Shown: positions 35,446-44,994, counted from the stretch's first letter. The stretch: DNA of 64,000 bases from Halobacillus campisalis (GCF_030345335.1 NZ_JAPVRC010000005.1:124001-188000), one strand, 5' to 3'. The notes: a model not told the origin generated them from the letters alone. A program made the numbers and translations.

Positions 35446-35726
35446 GGAACCGCCTCCTTTATTATTCTTACGTATCACCTGCTCTTCACGTTTCATTCTG
35501 CAAAATTCTGTTAAATGTCCAGGAAAGGATAATGGGCGTAAGGTTGAAACCTCTGTGCACCCTGTTGAGACTCGCCACGTACTGCACTCTCATAAATCTC
35601 CTCCGCGTTCACCCTGTTTTTCACCAGGCAATGTTAAAGGTGGTTGTTGAATTAAATAAGTGAGTTATTAAACAATAGGGCAGGATCGTTGAATACTTGA
35701 TTTCGAAACACTCGGTAAGTGGATCA
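35446..35726. other. Non-coding stretch
   Basis: No gene, repeat or promoter that I can support. It ends with GATTTCGAAACACT, which resembles the outer ends of some family B elements. Confidence 0.4.
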
Positions 35727-35845
35727 GGGCGGCGGGAAATGGCTCGCTTTCCGTGGGAGCGCGGTGAGCTTCCTCGGACGGCCCGTCCTGCGGGATCTCA
35801 CCCAGCACTCTCTTCCCACAGGAGTCTCCCCATTCCCCGCCGCCC
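35727..35845 (-). repeat. Family B structured repeat, copy B7
   Basis: Arms GGGCGGCGGGAAATGG and CCATTCCCCGCCGCCC pair at 15 of 16 positions. Core stems GTGGGA/TCCCAC, GGTGAG/CTCACC and GGACG-GCC-CGTCC. Confidence 0.85.
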
Positions 35846-36080
35846 TTCAAAACAAATGTGCTTCTCAAAATCACTTGAATAATTCTACCGTCCAGTGTAA
35901 TGATACTTTCTAATTCCGAAACTCCAGCTCAGTCCAGTTCAAACCGGACTGAACGAATTCTTTTCACATGAATAAAAGGGTCTTAGCATCTATCTTTCTC
36001 CCATAACTAATGAGTGAAACTCCTTGGCAAGCCGCTTGATAAGAAAGGTATAGCTGCAATTGCTTTACTATCTGTAAATT

Positions 36081-36293
36081 GGTTTCGAGAGTCTGTTTAG
36101 GTAAAGGGGCGGAGGGAAACGGAGAGACTCCTGGGGGAAGAGTGGGACAGGTGAGATCCCGGAGAGCAAAGCTCGAGGAAGCTCACCGCCCGCCCCCAGG
36201 AAAGCGAGCCGTTTCCTGGAGCCCCTAAATTCTAAATTTGTCTCGAAACTGTGTCTTCCAATAAAGGAAACTTATATGAATATCAACACGGAC
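36081..36293 (+). repeat. Family B structured repeat, copy B8, with outer repeat and tail
   Basis: Inner element at 36106-36225, with GGGGC..AGGGAAACGG and CCGTTTCCTGGAGCCCC as arms, CTGGGGG/CCCCCAG, GGTGAG/CTCACC and GAGC-AAA-GCTC. The outer GGTTTCGAGA at 36081 pairs with TCTCGAAAC at 36241. Beyond this is a tail CTTATATGAATATCAACACG at 36272 that is also near 47130, 51463 and 11965. Confidence 0.8.
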
Positions 36294-36297
36294 CTTT

Positions 36298-36333
36298 CAC
36301 AAAAAAAAGCTTCACCCCTCGCAGGGTGAAGCT
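36298..36333 (-). terminator. Terminator of the SNF transporter gene
   Basis: On the minus strand AGCTTCACCC pairs with GGGTGAAGCT around TGCGAG, then eight or more T. Confidence 0.85.
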
Positions 36334-36342
36334 GCTTCCATC

Positions 36343-37680
36343 TTATATAAAACCTAAAGCATTTAAGAAAATTAAAACGATCAATACCGGCGCTAGGAAC
36401 TTGATGATTAAATACCATACTTGCCCAATAGATGAGCCTGTGAAGTCTGTAGCCTCGAGTGCCTGCTGTTTCGTGAAATACCAGCCGACAAACAACGCCA
36501 TCGTCAATCCTCCTAGTGGCAGCAGGATATTAGAAGCCACGTAGTCCATTGAATCGAGAATACCTAAATCTCCAATTGGAGTCACTCCCGACCAAATACC
36601 GAAGCCTAATGATACGATGATTCCCAGGCAGAACATGATTGCACCCATTACAACACTGGTGAATTGACGCGGCCAGTTGAACACACGCATAAAGTAAGCG
36701 GTCGGTACTTCCAAAATCGATACAGAAGATGATAAAGCCGCTAGCACTAATGCGAAAAAGAACACCAGCCCAACAAACCCACCTAAAGGCATCTGCTCAA
36801 AAATCGTCGGCAGCGTAATGAATACAAGCGGAGGACCCGAAGCAGGGTCGATTCCAAATGCAAACACGGCCGGAAAAATCACAATTCCTGAAATGATGGC
36901 GAAAAACGAGTCCATCAGACCGATTCCCATCGTCGCCCCAGGGAGTTTGTGTTCTTTTGATAAATAACTTCCATACGTCAACATCGCACCCATTCCAAGA
37001 CTTAGTGAGAAAAAGGCTTGTCCTAAAGCAGCAATATAAATGGAAGGGTCACTAAAAGCGGACCAGTCTGGAGAAAATAAGAATCGCAGACCTTCAGACG
37101 CTCCCTCAAAGGAAACGCTGTAAAATGCAAGAACAATTAGTATAATAGCTAATACTGGCATGAATATTTTATTAGCCGATTCGATCCCTTTCTTGACCCC
37201 ACTGACAACAATGATGATCGTAAGCGTCATGAATAAAGCGACCCAGAACAACGGCTGCCACGAGTGAGAAGTAAAGGCACCAAATGCCTCCCCATATCCC
37301 GCTTCAGGCTGCGCAGCAAAACTGCCGGTGATATAATTCCAAAAGTAGAACATCGACCACCCAGCGACTACACTATAAAACCCTAAAATCAAAAAGGCGC
37401 TGAATACACCAAAGAAGCCTGTTAGAAACCACGGGGTTCCCGGTGCCAATTTTTTGTAAGAACCTACGACGTCACTCTGTGCTTTACGTCCAATACTGAC
37501 TTCAGTCAGCAAAAGCGGCACAGCAATCAGAATCACAAACAAAAGGTATAAAATTAAAAAGGCGCCTCCTCCATTGTTTCCTGCTACAAAAGAGAATCGC
37601 CATATATTGCCCAGCCCGACAGCAGATCCCATAGCAGCAAGCATGAAACCAAGCTTCGTGCCCCATTTTTCTCTTGCCAT
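36343..37680 (-). CDS. Sodium-dependent transporter (NSS/SNF family)
   Basis: 445 residues with 11-12 membrane helices, the bacterial LeuT fold. WGTKLGFMLAAMGSAVGLGNIWRFSFVAGNNGGGAFL contains the sodium site and the unwound first helix. Imports an amino acid or related amine with sodium, which suits a saline habitat. The substrate cannot be read from sequence. Closest in kind to B. subtilis YhdH and YocR. It is transcribed alone with its own terminator. Confidence 0.9.
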   Translation of the reverse strand: MAREKWGTKLGFMLAAMGSAVGLGNIWRFSFVAGNNGGGAFLILYLLFVILIAVPLLLTEVSIGRKAQSDVVGSYKKLAPGTPWFLTGFFGVFSAFLILGFYSVVAGWSMFYFWNYITGSFAAQPEAGYGEAFGAFTSHSWQPLFWVALFMTLTIIIVVSGVKKGIESANKIFMPVLAIILIVLAFYSVSFEGASEGLRFLFSPDWSAFSDPSIYIAALGQAFFSLSLGMGAMLTYGSYLSKEHKLPGATMGIGLMDSFFAIISGIVIFPAVFAFGIDPASGPPLVFITLPTIFEQMPLGGFVGLVFFFALVLAALSSSVSILEVPTAYFMRVFNWPRQFTSVVMGAIMFCLGIIVSLGFGIWSGVTPIGDLGILDSMDYVASNILLPLGGLTMALFVGWYFTKQQALEATDFTGSSIGQVWYLIIKFLAPVLIVLIFLNALGFI

Positions 37681-37775
37681 TTTCTATTCATCTCCTTTCA
37701 TTCTCGTACTAAATATTCATCAGCATACCACATTTTATTCATAGAGACGATATATAATCTGACATTACATTTTAT

Positions 37776-37994
37776 TTACAGCTGAATGTCCAACCTAGAG
37801 GACGACCGCTGCTTTTTCTTCTCAGTCTGCGTGGTCTTTGGACGGAACTGCAAACATGGCGTGCCTGTCGTTTTCAACACGGTCTGTGAAGGCATTTCTC
37901 TTCCTTTAAATCCATAAGCTTTACATCCCCGAGGAAATTGCGGGTTCCACGTTGAAAAAAAATGCTTACATTTGAAACAGTTCACTCTGTCCAT
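37776..37994 (-). CDS. Small Cys-rich protein
   Basis: 72 residues from the ATG at 37994, after AAGAGGGG. Opens MDRVNCFKCKHFFSTWNPQF, with a CxxC pair and later Cys in RGCKAYGFKG and GTPCLQFRP, the pattern of a metal-binding or Fe-S knuckle; the C-terminus is basic and disordered. Similar short proteins are annotated as hypothetical in many bacteria. No function can be assigned. It is divergent from the YwaF-like gene. Confidence 0.7.
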   Translation of the reverse strand: MDRVNCFKCKHFFSTWNPQFPRGCKAYGFKGREMPSQTVLKTTGTPCLQFRPKTTQTEKKKQRSSSRLDIQL

Positions 37995-38070
37995 AATACC
38001 CCTCTTCCCTTGGTACAGGTATGATAGAATCATAGCACAAGAAATAAAGTTCAACTAGGATGTGTTCCTT

Positions 38071-38793
38071 ATGCAGCAATGGTTCGGCTTAACAAGTGAC
38101 CACGCTTTTGAAATGTTCGGATTCAGCCATGTCACCATGCTGGCTGTCTTTGTACTCGGCTTTCTTCTTATCGTTGTCTACGCTCCCGCTTTAAGAAAAG
38201 GGACGAAGGCTCATCAATGGGTACGCTGGATTTTATTCATTTTCCTTTTTTTATCGGAAGCCAGTTACCAATTTTGGGCTCTTCACCATGGTCTGGCGTC
38301 ATCAGCCGAGCATCTGCCCCTTCATTTATGTGGAATCGCTTCTCTGTTCGGCATGATCAGCCTGCTCACTTATCATAAAAAACTCATTCAAATGAATGTG
38401 TTCATAGGTATTATTCCTGCCCTTATGGCTTTGATCACCCCTGAAATCCCTCACGGGTACGAGCATTACCGCTACTGGAAATTTTTCGTACACCATATGG
38501 CCATTCCCTGGACAAGTTTATTCCTGCTCCTGACGATGAGATTTTCGATTAATTTGAAGGTTATGCTCGAGACTTATATGTACTTAGTGGTCTACGCTGT
38601 AGCGATTGGCGTCTTTAACCGGCGATTTGAAACTAATTATTTGTATTTATCTCACCCGCCCCAGGCCGCTCCCTTCTTAAATTACCTCGCTTTTGGAGCG
38701 GGTTATCAAATCAACCTGGCACTCTTGACACTCACGGTTTTTTTACTGATATTAGTATTCTATAATGGAATAGTTAAGATGAGGAGGCGTTAA
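38071..38793 (+). CDS. YwaF-family integral membrane protein (TIGR02206)
   Basis: 240 residues from the ATG at 38071; a GTG at 38062 is also in frame. About seven membrane helices. Conserved His and aromatic residues such as YQFWALHHGL, LPLHLCGIASLFGMISLL and KFFVHHMAIPWTSL fit the TIGR02206/YwaF family. Function unknown. It ends four bases before the next gene, so the two form an operon. Confidence 0.87.
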   Translation: MQQWFGLTSDHAFEMFGFSHVTMLAVFVLGFLLIVVYAPALRKGTKAHQWVRWILFIFLFLSEASYQFWALHHGLASSAEHLPLHLCGIASLFGMISLLTYHKKLIQMNVFIGIIPALMALITPEIPHGYEHYRYWKFFVHHMAIPWTSLFLLLTMRFSINLKVMLETYMYLVVYAVAIGVFNRRFETNYLYLSHPPQAAPFLNYLAFGAGYQINLALLTLTVFLLILVFYNGIVKMRRR

Positions 38794-38797
38794 GACG

Positions 38798-40030
38798 ATG
38801 AATTTTAAACATATGGAAGACTTTAAGACGTATACGGATATACTGAGCCGCTGCTACCCGATGATGGAAATTCGGACGTCTGAAGATAAACAAGAAATGA
38901 TCAAGCACCGTGAACGTATGGAAGCTTACGATATGGTCTCCCATACCGCCGTTTATGAAGATGATCAGATGCTGGGCGGCTACATATCGTACGCGTTACC
39001 AATGAATGTTTATGAACAGACGCTTCCTTCTGTCGGAGTCGGTACGCTCGCGGTCGACCTTCCTTATAAAAAAAGAGGAATTGCGAAAAAAATGATGATC
39101 AATGCCATCGGTAAATCTCGCGAAGAAGGCTTCCCTCTTATGCAGCTCTACCCCTTCCGGCCTGACTTTTACCGGAAGATGGGCTTCGGTTTCGGACCTC
39201 AGCTGAACGTGTTCCGTGTTTCTCCAGACCAGGTCCCTTATTTTAATGAGGCGGAAGCTGTCATGCCTTTGAACGAAAATCATCTTGAAGACATTAAACG
39301 CTGTTACCACGACTGGGCGGAAGATCATCATGGAGCCTGTGATAAACAGGAGTATGAATTCCGTCATATTGCTGCCGAACATACGCATACGGTCGGCTGC
39401 CGGGTAAACGGGCAGTTAAAAGGGTACCTTGTTTATGAAATGAAGCAGGATAGCAGTTTTAAGCATGATTTAAAGATTATCGACTGGTTCAGCAATTCTA
39501 ATGAAGCTTTTCAATCACTGCTTACCTTCCTTCATCAGCAGAAGGACCAGGTGTCGAGTATCGTTTTCCCTACCTTCGATGATGACTTAGCCTTTATGTT
39601 CAATGATCCTCGTCACGAGTCGAAGCAATTGATCCATCGTATCTATCATGGCACTCATGAACGGGGCACAGGGCTCATGTACCGGATTGTGAACGTTCCT
39701 CTATTTATGATGTATATTGCCGATCATTCTTTTGGACAGCAAACGGTGGCCATCAACTTTAAAGTGACTGATTCGCTGTTGAATGAAGAAAGTGCGCATA
39801 GTATCCAATTTCAAAACGGCAAGCCTCAGATGAGTGATGAGCACCTTGGTCACGGGATCAGCTTGTCTTTAGATATTGCTGATCTTTCTTCTCTGCTGAT
39901 GGGATGCATTTCCTTACAGAAGCTGCTTGATTATAATAAAGCGGACGCTGATGGGAACCATGATGAGATCGCTAAAGCCATTGAATTGTTTGGCAAACCG
40001 ACTAAACCAGTAAGCTGGACGTTTTTTTAA
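38798..40030 (+). CDS. Eis-type N-acetyltransferase
   Basis: 410 residues in the three-part Eis arrangement: an N-terminal GNAT domain with the acetyl-CoA loop VGVGTLAVDLPYKKRGIAKKM and MQLYPFRPDFYRKMGFGF, a second GNAT-like domain, and a C-terminal SCP2-like domain (VAINFKVTDSLLNEESAHSI). Eis proteins acetylate amines, including aminoglycosides, at several positions. The native substrate is not known. It follows the YwaF-like gene directly. Confidence 0.87.
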   Translation: MNFKHMEDFKTYTDILSRCYPMMEIRTSEDKQEMIKHRERMEAYDMVSHTAVYEDDQMLGGYISYALPMNVYEQTLPSVGVGTLAVDLPYKKRGIAKKMMINAIGKSREEGFPLMQLYPFRPDFYRKMGFGFGPQLNVFRVSPDQVPYFNEAEAVMPLNENHLEDIKRCYHDWAEDHHGACDKQEYEFRHIAAEHTHTVGCRVNGQLKGYLVYEMKQDSSFKHDLKIIDWFSNSNEAFQSLLTFLHQQKDQVSSIVFPTFDDDLAFMFNDPRHESKQLIHRIYHGTHERGTGLMYRIVNVPLFMMYIADHSFGQQTVAINFKVTDSLLNEESAHSIQFQNGKPQMSDEHLGHGISLSLDIADLSSLLMGCISLQKLLDYNKADADGNHDEIAKAIELFGKPTKPVSWTFF

Positions 40031-40151
40031 GTTAGTATTTGCCGAGTCTTCTGATACGCGCCCTTCAGATAACTAGTTTCCATATTTGGGGTAAAGGATC
40101 AAACACCTATGATAGAAGTTCCTTTGAATTGCTCGCTTTATGCCAAGAAAT

Positions 40152-40322
40152 GGTTTCGTTCCTCAAATTATCGTAATGGGGTCTTGGAAATGGTGAGACT
40201 CCTGCGGGAAAGGATAGACTGGCAAGACCCCGCAGAGCGTTAGCTCAAGGAGGCTTGCCGTCTTCCCCGCGGAAAGCGATCCATTTCCAAGACGCCATTT
40301 CTCTATACAAAACAACGAAACC
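40152..40322 (+). repeat. Family B structured repeat, copy B9, with outer repeat
   Basis: Outer ends GGTTTCGTT and AACGAAACC. Inner arms ATGGGGTCTTGGAAATGG and CCATTTCCAAGACGCCAT (one mismatch). Core TGCGGGAA/TTCCCCGCG with a bulge, GGCAAG/CTTGCC and GAGC-GTTA-GCTC. Also serves as the full-length counterpart of the deletion copy B6. Confidence 0.85.
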
Positions 40323-40384
40323 AGGTAATTCGTCCACTAACCACAAAAAGACTTCCGGAAAACTCAAATTTTCTCTACTAACTT

Positions 40385-40420
40385 AAACAGCCCTTTTCTT
40401 CAACAAAGAAAAGGGCTGTT
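40385..40420. terminator. Terminator of the phasin-like gene
   Basis: ACAGCCCTTTTCTT pairs with AAGAAAAGGGCTGT around CAACA. Positioned at the end of the minus-strand pair 40424-42378. Confidence 0.75.
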
Positions 40421-40423
40421 TCT

Positions 40424-40717
40424 TTACTGTTTGTTTTGATTTTCCAGTCGCTGCAGTCTGGCTTCTAGTAATTCATATTCTTCGCGGGTGACAAAACCGA
40501 GCTCTTTAACATGGTCCTGCATTCGCGCCTGGGCTTGTTCATTCCATTCTTTATTTTTCACTTCTCCTTTGGCCAGCCAGGCATTCAGCATTTCTCTTGC
40601 TTCCGCCGGGGATACATCGCCTTTTCTGACCATCTCGTTCAGACCTTTTTCGAATTTCTCTTTTCCGCTGATAGCTGCGCCTAATCCCAGGTAAAACCCT
40701 TTCCTTAACAAACTCAT
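40424..40717 (-). CDS. Phasin-like coiled-coil protein
   Basis: 97 residues. A short N-terminal segment LLRKGFYLGLGAAISGKEK is followed by amphipathic helix and a C-terminal coiled coil (REEYELLEARLQRLENQ). Resembles the polyhydroxyalkanoate-granule regulator (PhaF/PhaI-like) family, which in Firmicutes often accompanies an AarF/UbiB gene as here. It starts 14 bp after the UbiB-like gene. Probably helps that membrane protein; this is inference. Confidence 0.75.
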   Translation of the reverse strand: MSLLRKGFYLGLGAAISGKEKFEKGLNEMVRKGDVSPAEAREMLNAWLAKGEVKNKEWNEQAQARMQDHVKELGFVTREEYELLEARLQRLENQNKQ

Positions 40718-40731
40718 ACTGATTCCTCCTT

Positions 40732-42378
40732 TTATTGTCTAATCCTTTTGATCATACGGTAGTGTTTGATGAGGATGATGAAGAGTCCCGCTCCGGCGAT
40801 AGCTGTGACGGCCCACGCCAAGTTCAAATAACTCGAAACCCCTGTTTGTTGTAAGAATATGACACCACCTGTTCCAATTAGAAGCAAAATGAACGATAGC
40901 CAGGCATAAAATAGAAAGAATTGATGAAAAAGGTTCTGCTGCTGTTTTACAGACTTCCACTCTCTTTCTTTATCTCCATCCTCTAAGTATTCAACAAGAG
41001 CCCGAGGCAGGGACATCAAAGGTTTAGCTGTATCTTTAGCTATTTCTTTATAAAGAGAGAAGCTTGAATTCTCACCTGTCATCCATTTCTTGATGACGGG
41101 CCGCCCCCACTCCACTAAATCTACTTGAGGATAAATCGACGTCAGCACTCCCACGATAATGGAGGTAGCTCTTCCTAAGAAAGCATAATCCGCCGGAAGC
41201 TGAATCGGCTGTTCTTTGATGAATTCCTGCAAGTCTTCAAGAATATCATTCATCAAATGAGCATCCAGTTTCTTGAGGTCTCCCTCCAAATACATGTCTG
41301 TCGTCTGCTTGATCATTTTTTTAACCTTTTCTGTATCTGCGTTATCTAATAAAAAGTCCATTTCCCGTAATGCGTCGATTACGCGGTCATAATCATCCAT
41401 GATAAAGCCCTGGACCATCATGCGGATCGAGTTGGCATCCTGCTGTTTGATTTCGCCTACCATACCGAAATCAATGATCACTACGGTCCCGTCCGGTTTA
41501 AGCATCAAGTTTCCTGGGTGAGGATCCGAGTGGAACATCCCGGCAAACAAAAATTGCTCGACACATAAATCAAACAGGATTTTAGCAATCCGTTCCCTTT
41601 CAATGCCATGACGCTTCATGAAATTGAGATCAGTAATCTTCTCCCCTTCAATCCACTCCATGACCAGCACTCTCTTCGTCGAAAGATCACGATAGTATTC
41701 CGGAATATACACATCATTGAAATCTTTGAATCTTTTTTTGAAATGATTGCCGTTCTTCAGTTCCATCGTGAAATCCAGTTCATCAGTAATGACGGCTACG
41801 ACTTCACGGTATAAGGCCGGAAGATCGGCTTTCTTCCCATACTTTGTGAATTTCCCAAGAATGAAAAAAACGATTCTCAATGCTTTGAAATCCATCTGGA
41901 AAATCTCTCGTACCCGGTAGCGCTGTACTTTTACCGCAACTGACGTGCCATCGAGCAGCTCTGCTTTGTAAACTTCTCCTATAGAAGCCGAAGCTATCGG
42001 CTTCGTATCGATCTGTCGGAAGTGGTCGTCGATCGATGCATTCAAGTCTTCTTCAATCGTCTGCTTCGAGTATTTGAACGGGACGGGCTTGACCCGGTCT
42101 ACTAATCCTTCCAGTTCACGAATGAAAGACTGAGGAAGCAAATCTCCTCTCGAGCTAAGAAACTGACCGAACTTTATAAGCAGTCCCCCTAACTGGATAG
42201 CCTTACGCCGGTATTCTTCAGCTTGGCTGACAAGCAAGGACTCCCACTTCCGTTTCGTTTCCTGGTCCCAAATCCTGTGTCTCTTTTTGAACCAGAAGAT
42301 TTGAATGAGGAATTTCAGAGCCATCCATACAATGACGGTTATTCGATAAAGCGATATGTATTTAAAACGTGCCTTCAT
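40732..42378 (-). CDS. UbiB/AarF-family atypical kinase
   Basis: 548 residues. Signature features of the ABC1/UbiB kinase-like fold: LLIKFGQFLSSRGDLLP with KxGQ, the Ala-rich loop ASASIGEVYKA, the Lys in VAVKVQRY, FHSDPHPGNLMLK and IIDFGMVGE. Two C-terminal membrane helices (FFLFYAWLSFILLLIGTGGVIF, AWAVTAIAGAGLFIILI). Relatives support isoprenoid quinone synthesis or lipid handling; this organism would use menaquinone. It is the first gene of a pair with the phasin-like protein. Confidence 0.88.
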   Translation of the reverse strand: MKARFKYISLYRITVIVWMALKFLIQIFWFKKRHRIWDQETKRKWESLLVSQAEEYRRKAIQLGGLLIKFGQFLSSRGDLLPQSFIRELEGLVDRVKPVPFKYSKQTIEEDLNASIDDHFRQIDTKPIASASIGEVYKAELLDGTSVAVKVQRYRVREIFQMDFKALRIVFFILGKFTKYGKKADLPALYREVVAVITDELDFTMELKNGNHFKKRFKDFNDVYIPEYYRDLSTKRVLVMEWIEGEKITDLNFMKRHGIERERIAKILFDLCVEQFLFAGMFHSDPHPGNLMLKPDGTVVIIDFGMVGEIKQQDANSIRMMVQGFIMDDYDRVIDALREMDFLLDNADTEKVKKMIKQTTDMYLEGDLKKLDAHLMNDILEDLQEFIKEQPIQLPADYAFLGRATSIIVGVLTSIYPQVDLVEWGRPVIKKWMTGENSSFSLYKEIAKDTAKPLMSLPRALVEYLEDGDKEREWKSVKQQQNLFHQFFLFYAWLSFILLLIGTGGVIFLQQTGVSSYLNLAWAVTAIAGAGLFIILIKHYRMIKRIRQ

Positions 42379-42740
42379 GATAACCTCTCCATTCTATCCA
42401 TTCGACATTTATATTTACCCTAAGACGCCCTGTCAAAATCCTCTCAATAATAAACACGAAAATTAAGTCTTTCAGCCCCCCTTTTACCTTTTCGGAATAA
42501 GCAAAGGTTTATACACTGATACATTAAGGTTTTCACAAAATAAAAACCAATATTCATTCTACATCTTCCAGCAAAATTAGTATAAATTAGCTATTTATAA
42601 GGACTTTTAATCGACATACTTATGACATGTTTAGTTAAAAAATACTTCCAATTTACTATTCGAAATATTTTGAATATTTTTCATGTACGCCTTATAATGG
42701 AAATTGCGGGTCACGAAATAAATTCCATTAGGAGGTATTC
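42379..42740. other. Non-coding, AT-rich stretch before the metalloprotease gene
   Basis: No gene seen. It contains the promoter of the protease gene near its right end. The first 250 bases hold no structure I can name. Confidence 0.4.
42670..42698 (+). promoter_or_regulatory. SigA promoter of the secreted protease gene
   Basis: TTGAAT, a 17-bp spacer and TATAAT. The -10 is perfect and the -35 matches four of six. It lies 42 bp before the ATG. Confidence 0.65.
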
Positions 42741-44879
42741 ATGCACATGAAAAAACAGATGACTGCTTTATTATCAGTCAGCGCTTTGACTTTGTCTTTA
42801 TTTGCGCCAGCCGCAAATTCAGATGTCAGCGCAAGCTCAAAGTATGAGAACTGGAACAAAGAACGCTATGGCGATACGATCGATATTGACGGAAAGCTTG
42901 AAAAAGAAGAGAACCAAGAAGGTTTCCAGCAAGAGGCTGATCAGAAGATAAAGGAAAATGCTGAGGATACGAATTTCAATGAGGGTGAGGATTCAGACTC
43001 CGAGAGTAATTTTACATATGATGGAGGAACGAAACAGTTCCTTGACCGAGATCTTGCATTTAAAGAATTCACTCTTAGAAGTGAAAGCGAGCATGCAGAA
43101 GTATGGGTAGCGAACGACCTTTCTTTTGCGGAGGACGATCCGCGTGATCCACACGTCATTACTCAGGACCAGGTTGACACAATGGCGGAGGAATTCGATA
43201 CGAACATGTACCCTGTAGCCACGGATTTCTTCGGCAGTCCAGACAGCCTGGACGGTACCGAGTCTGGTCTTGCAGATTTAGGAATAGTTCCTGAAGACTA
43301 CTACGAAGGAGACGGAGACAAAGTCCTTATCATGGTAGATAACGTCAAGGATGACAACTACTATGATCCGGAGTATCCATTCTTCGTTGCCGGTTTCTTC
43401 TGGCAGACATTAGAGAACTATACCGATCGTAATATGATCACGATCGATTCCAGAGACTGGGATACGCGTCTGGAAAGCACATTCTTCAGCACAACGATTC
43501 ATGAGCTGCAGCACTTGATCCACGCAGATAACGATTCTGATGAGACGAGCTGGCTCAATGAAGGCATGTCGACTTTCTCTGAGTTCTTAGGCGGGTACGG
43601 GATGTCTGAGGGGTCTATCAACTTCTTTCTGGATCACCCCGAGAATTCTCTTACCAACTGGGACGAACACGTAGACGCTGAAACGGGCCCAGAAACCATT
43701 GCGGACTATGGCCTAGTGCAGCTTTTCACTCTTTATAACTATGAAAGATTCGGACAAGAGTTCATCCGCTATATCGCGAAAAGCGAATTGAACAGCATTG
43801 AAAGCTATGAAGATGCTTTTGAAGAATTCGGTATCGATACAACCTTTAACGAAGTGTATCAAGACTTCACTTCTGCTTTAGTGTTAGACGATAATAAATA
43901 CAAAGACGGCCTGTATGGCTTTGAAAACATTGACCTGCGCGATCTTCCTGTAGATGGACAGGACGAGCCTCGCGGAATGACGGTTGATTTCGAAAAAGCA
44001 AAGGATTATGAAAAAGACGGCGTTCCTGCCTGGGGTACTGACTTTAAAGAATTCAACATCGAGCCTGGTCAAAAAGTAGAAGACTTCAGCTTCAACGGCA
44101 TCGACTTCATGCCGATTCAGTGGGAAACAGTGGAAGACCCGCTTGGAAGCGGCGAGCAGGTTCTGTTCGGCGGCAAAAGCGATGAAGCTGATAATAAGCT
44201 GATTTTCGAAGCTGATTTAACCGGATTAAACGAAGCTACCCTTACCTTCGATCACTATGCAGATATCGAAGAACAGTGGGACTTCGGAGTCGTTCAGGTT
44301 TCCACAGATAACGGCGACACTTGGACCTCACTTGAAAATGACAATACGCGTTCCGATGTTGTAGAAGATGGATATCCAAAGATCAAAGAAAACGTCCCTG
44401 GATTTACAGGCACATTTGATGGATATCAGAACGAAACGTTCGACCTTTCTGAATATGCCGGCGAAGAAGTACTCGTTTCCTTCCGTTACCTTACGGACTG
44501 GGGAACAACAAATAAAGGCTGGTTCATTGATAATATCACTGTCCCTGAAGCGAATATTTCTTTAGATGGAAACAGTAATATCGCTGAAGATTTCGTGAAT
44601 GAAAATGAATTGAATGAGGAATTCATCAATTACGGAGTTACCTTCATCAAGGAAAATAAAGGCGGCAAGCATCAAGTCATCGAAGTCGATCCTTTTAACG
44701 TAACTGAGGAAGATGCATTGAATATCCAAAAAGCCTTCCGCCCTGGTAAGACTTATATGACTACGTACTATGCCGCTCCACAAGACCAGTTGAATCCTGT
44801 ACCTTTCGAATATGAAATCACATACAAGGATAAAGGGAAAGATAAGGATAAGCCTGGTAAAGGAAAAGGGAATAAGTAA
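42741..44879 (+). CDS. Secreted zinc metalloprotease with immune-inhibitor-A-like C-terminal domain
   Basis: 712 residues with a signal peptide (MKKQMTALLSVSALTLSLFA, cleavage probably within residues 25-31). An acidic propeptide-like stretch follows to about residue 110. The catalytic domain has HELQH at 254-258, with metal-ligand candidates His254 and His258, general base Glu255 and Glu274 in WLNEGMSTFSEF; HELQH suggests the M30 (hyicolysin) group more than classical M6. Residues about 430-610 resemble the beta-rich immune inhibitor A C-terminal module (DFGVVQVSTDNGDTW, GWFIDNITV). The chain ends in a Lys/Gly/Asp tail. AGGAGG precedes the ATG. Confidence 0.82.
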   Translation: MHMKKQMTALLSVSALTLSLFAPAANSDVSASSKYENWNKERYGDTIDIDGKLEKEENQEGFQQEADQKIKENAEDTNFNEGEDSDSESNFTYDGGTKQFLDRDLAFKEFTLRSESEHAEVWVANDLSFAEDDPRDPHVITQDQVDTMAEEFDTNMYPVATDFFGSPDSLDGTESGLADLGIVPEDYYEGDGDKVLIMVDNVKDDNYYDPEYPFFVAGFFWQTLENYTDRNMITIDSRDWDTRLESTFFSTTIHELQHLIHADNDSDETSWLNEGMSTFSEFLGGYGMSEGSINFFLDHPENSLTNWDEHVDAETGPETIADYGLVQLFTLYNYERFGQEFIRYIAKSELNSIESYEDAFEEFGIDTTFNEVYQDFTSALVLDDNKYKDGLYGFENIDLRDLPVDGQDEPRGMTVDFEKAKDYEKDGVPAWGTDFKEFNIEPGQKVEDFSFNGIDFMPIQWETVEDPLGSGEQVLFGGKSDEADNKLIFEADLTGLNEATLTFDHYADIEEQWDFGVVQVSTDNGDTWTSLENDNTRSDVVEDGYPKIKENVPGFTGTFDGYQNETFDLSEYAGEEVLVSFRYLTDWGTTNKGWFIDNITVPEANISLDGNSNIAEDFVNENELNEEFINYGVTFIKENKGGKHQVIEVDPFNVTEEDALNIQKAFRPGKTYMTTYYAAPQDQLNPVPFEYEITYKDKGKDKDKPGKGKGNK

Positions 44880-44890
44880 TACGTAATTTA

Positions 44891-44924
44891 AACCAACCAG
44901 TTCCCCGCACTGGTTGGTTTTTTT
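44891..44924 (+). terminator. Terminator of the protease gene
   Basis: AACCAACCAG pairs with CTGGTTGGTT around TTCCCCGCA, then T7. Confidence 0.85.
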
Positions 44925-44994
44925 CTATTGAATTTACTTTACTCCCCTACCTTCTTATGGCATGATTTTAGCAAAAGGGAGAAAGGTGATTGAT

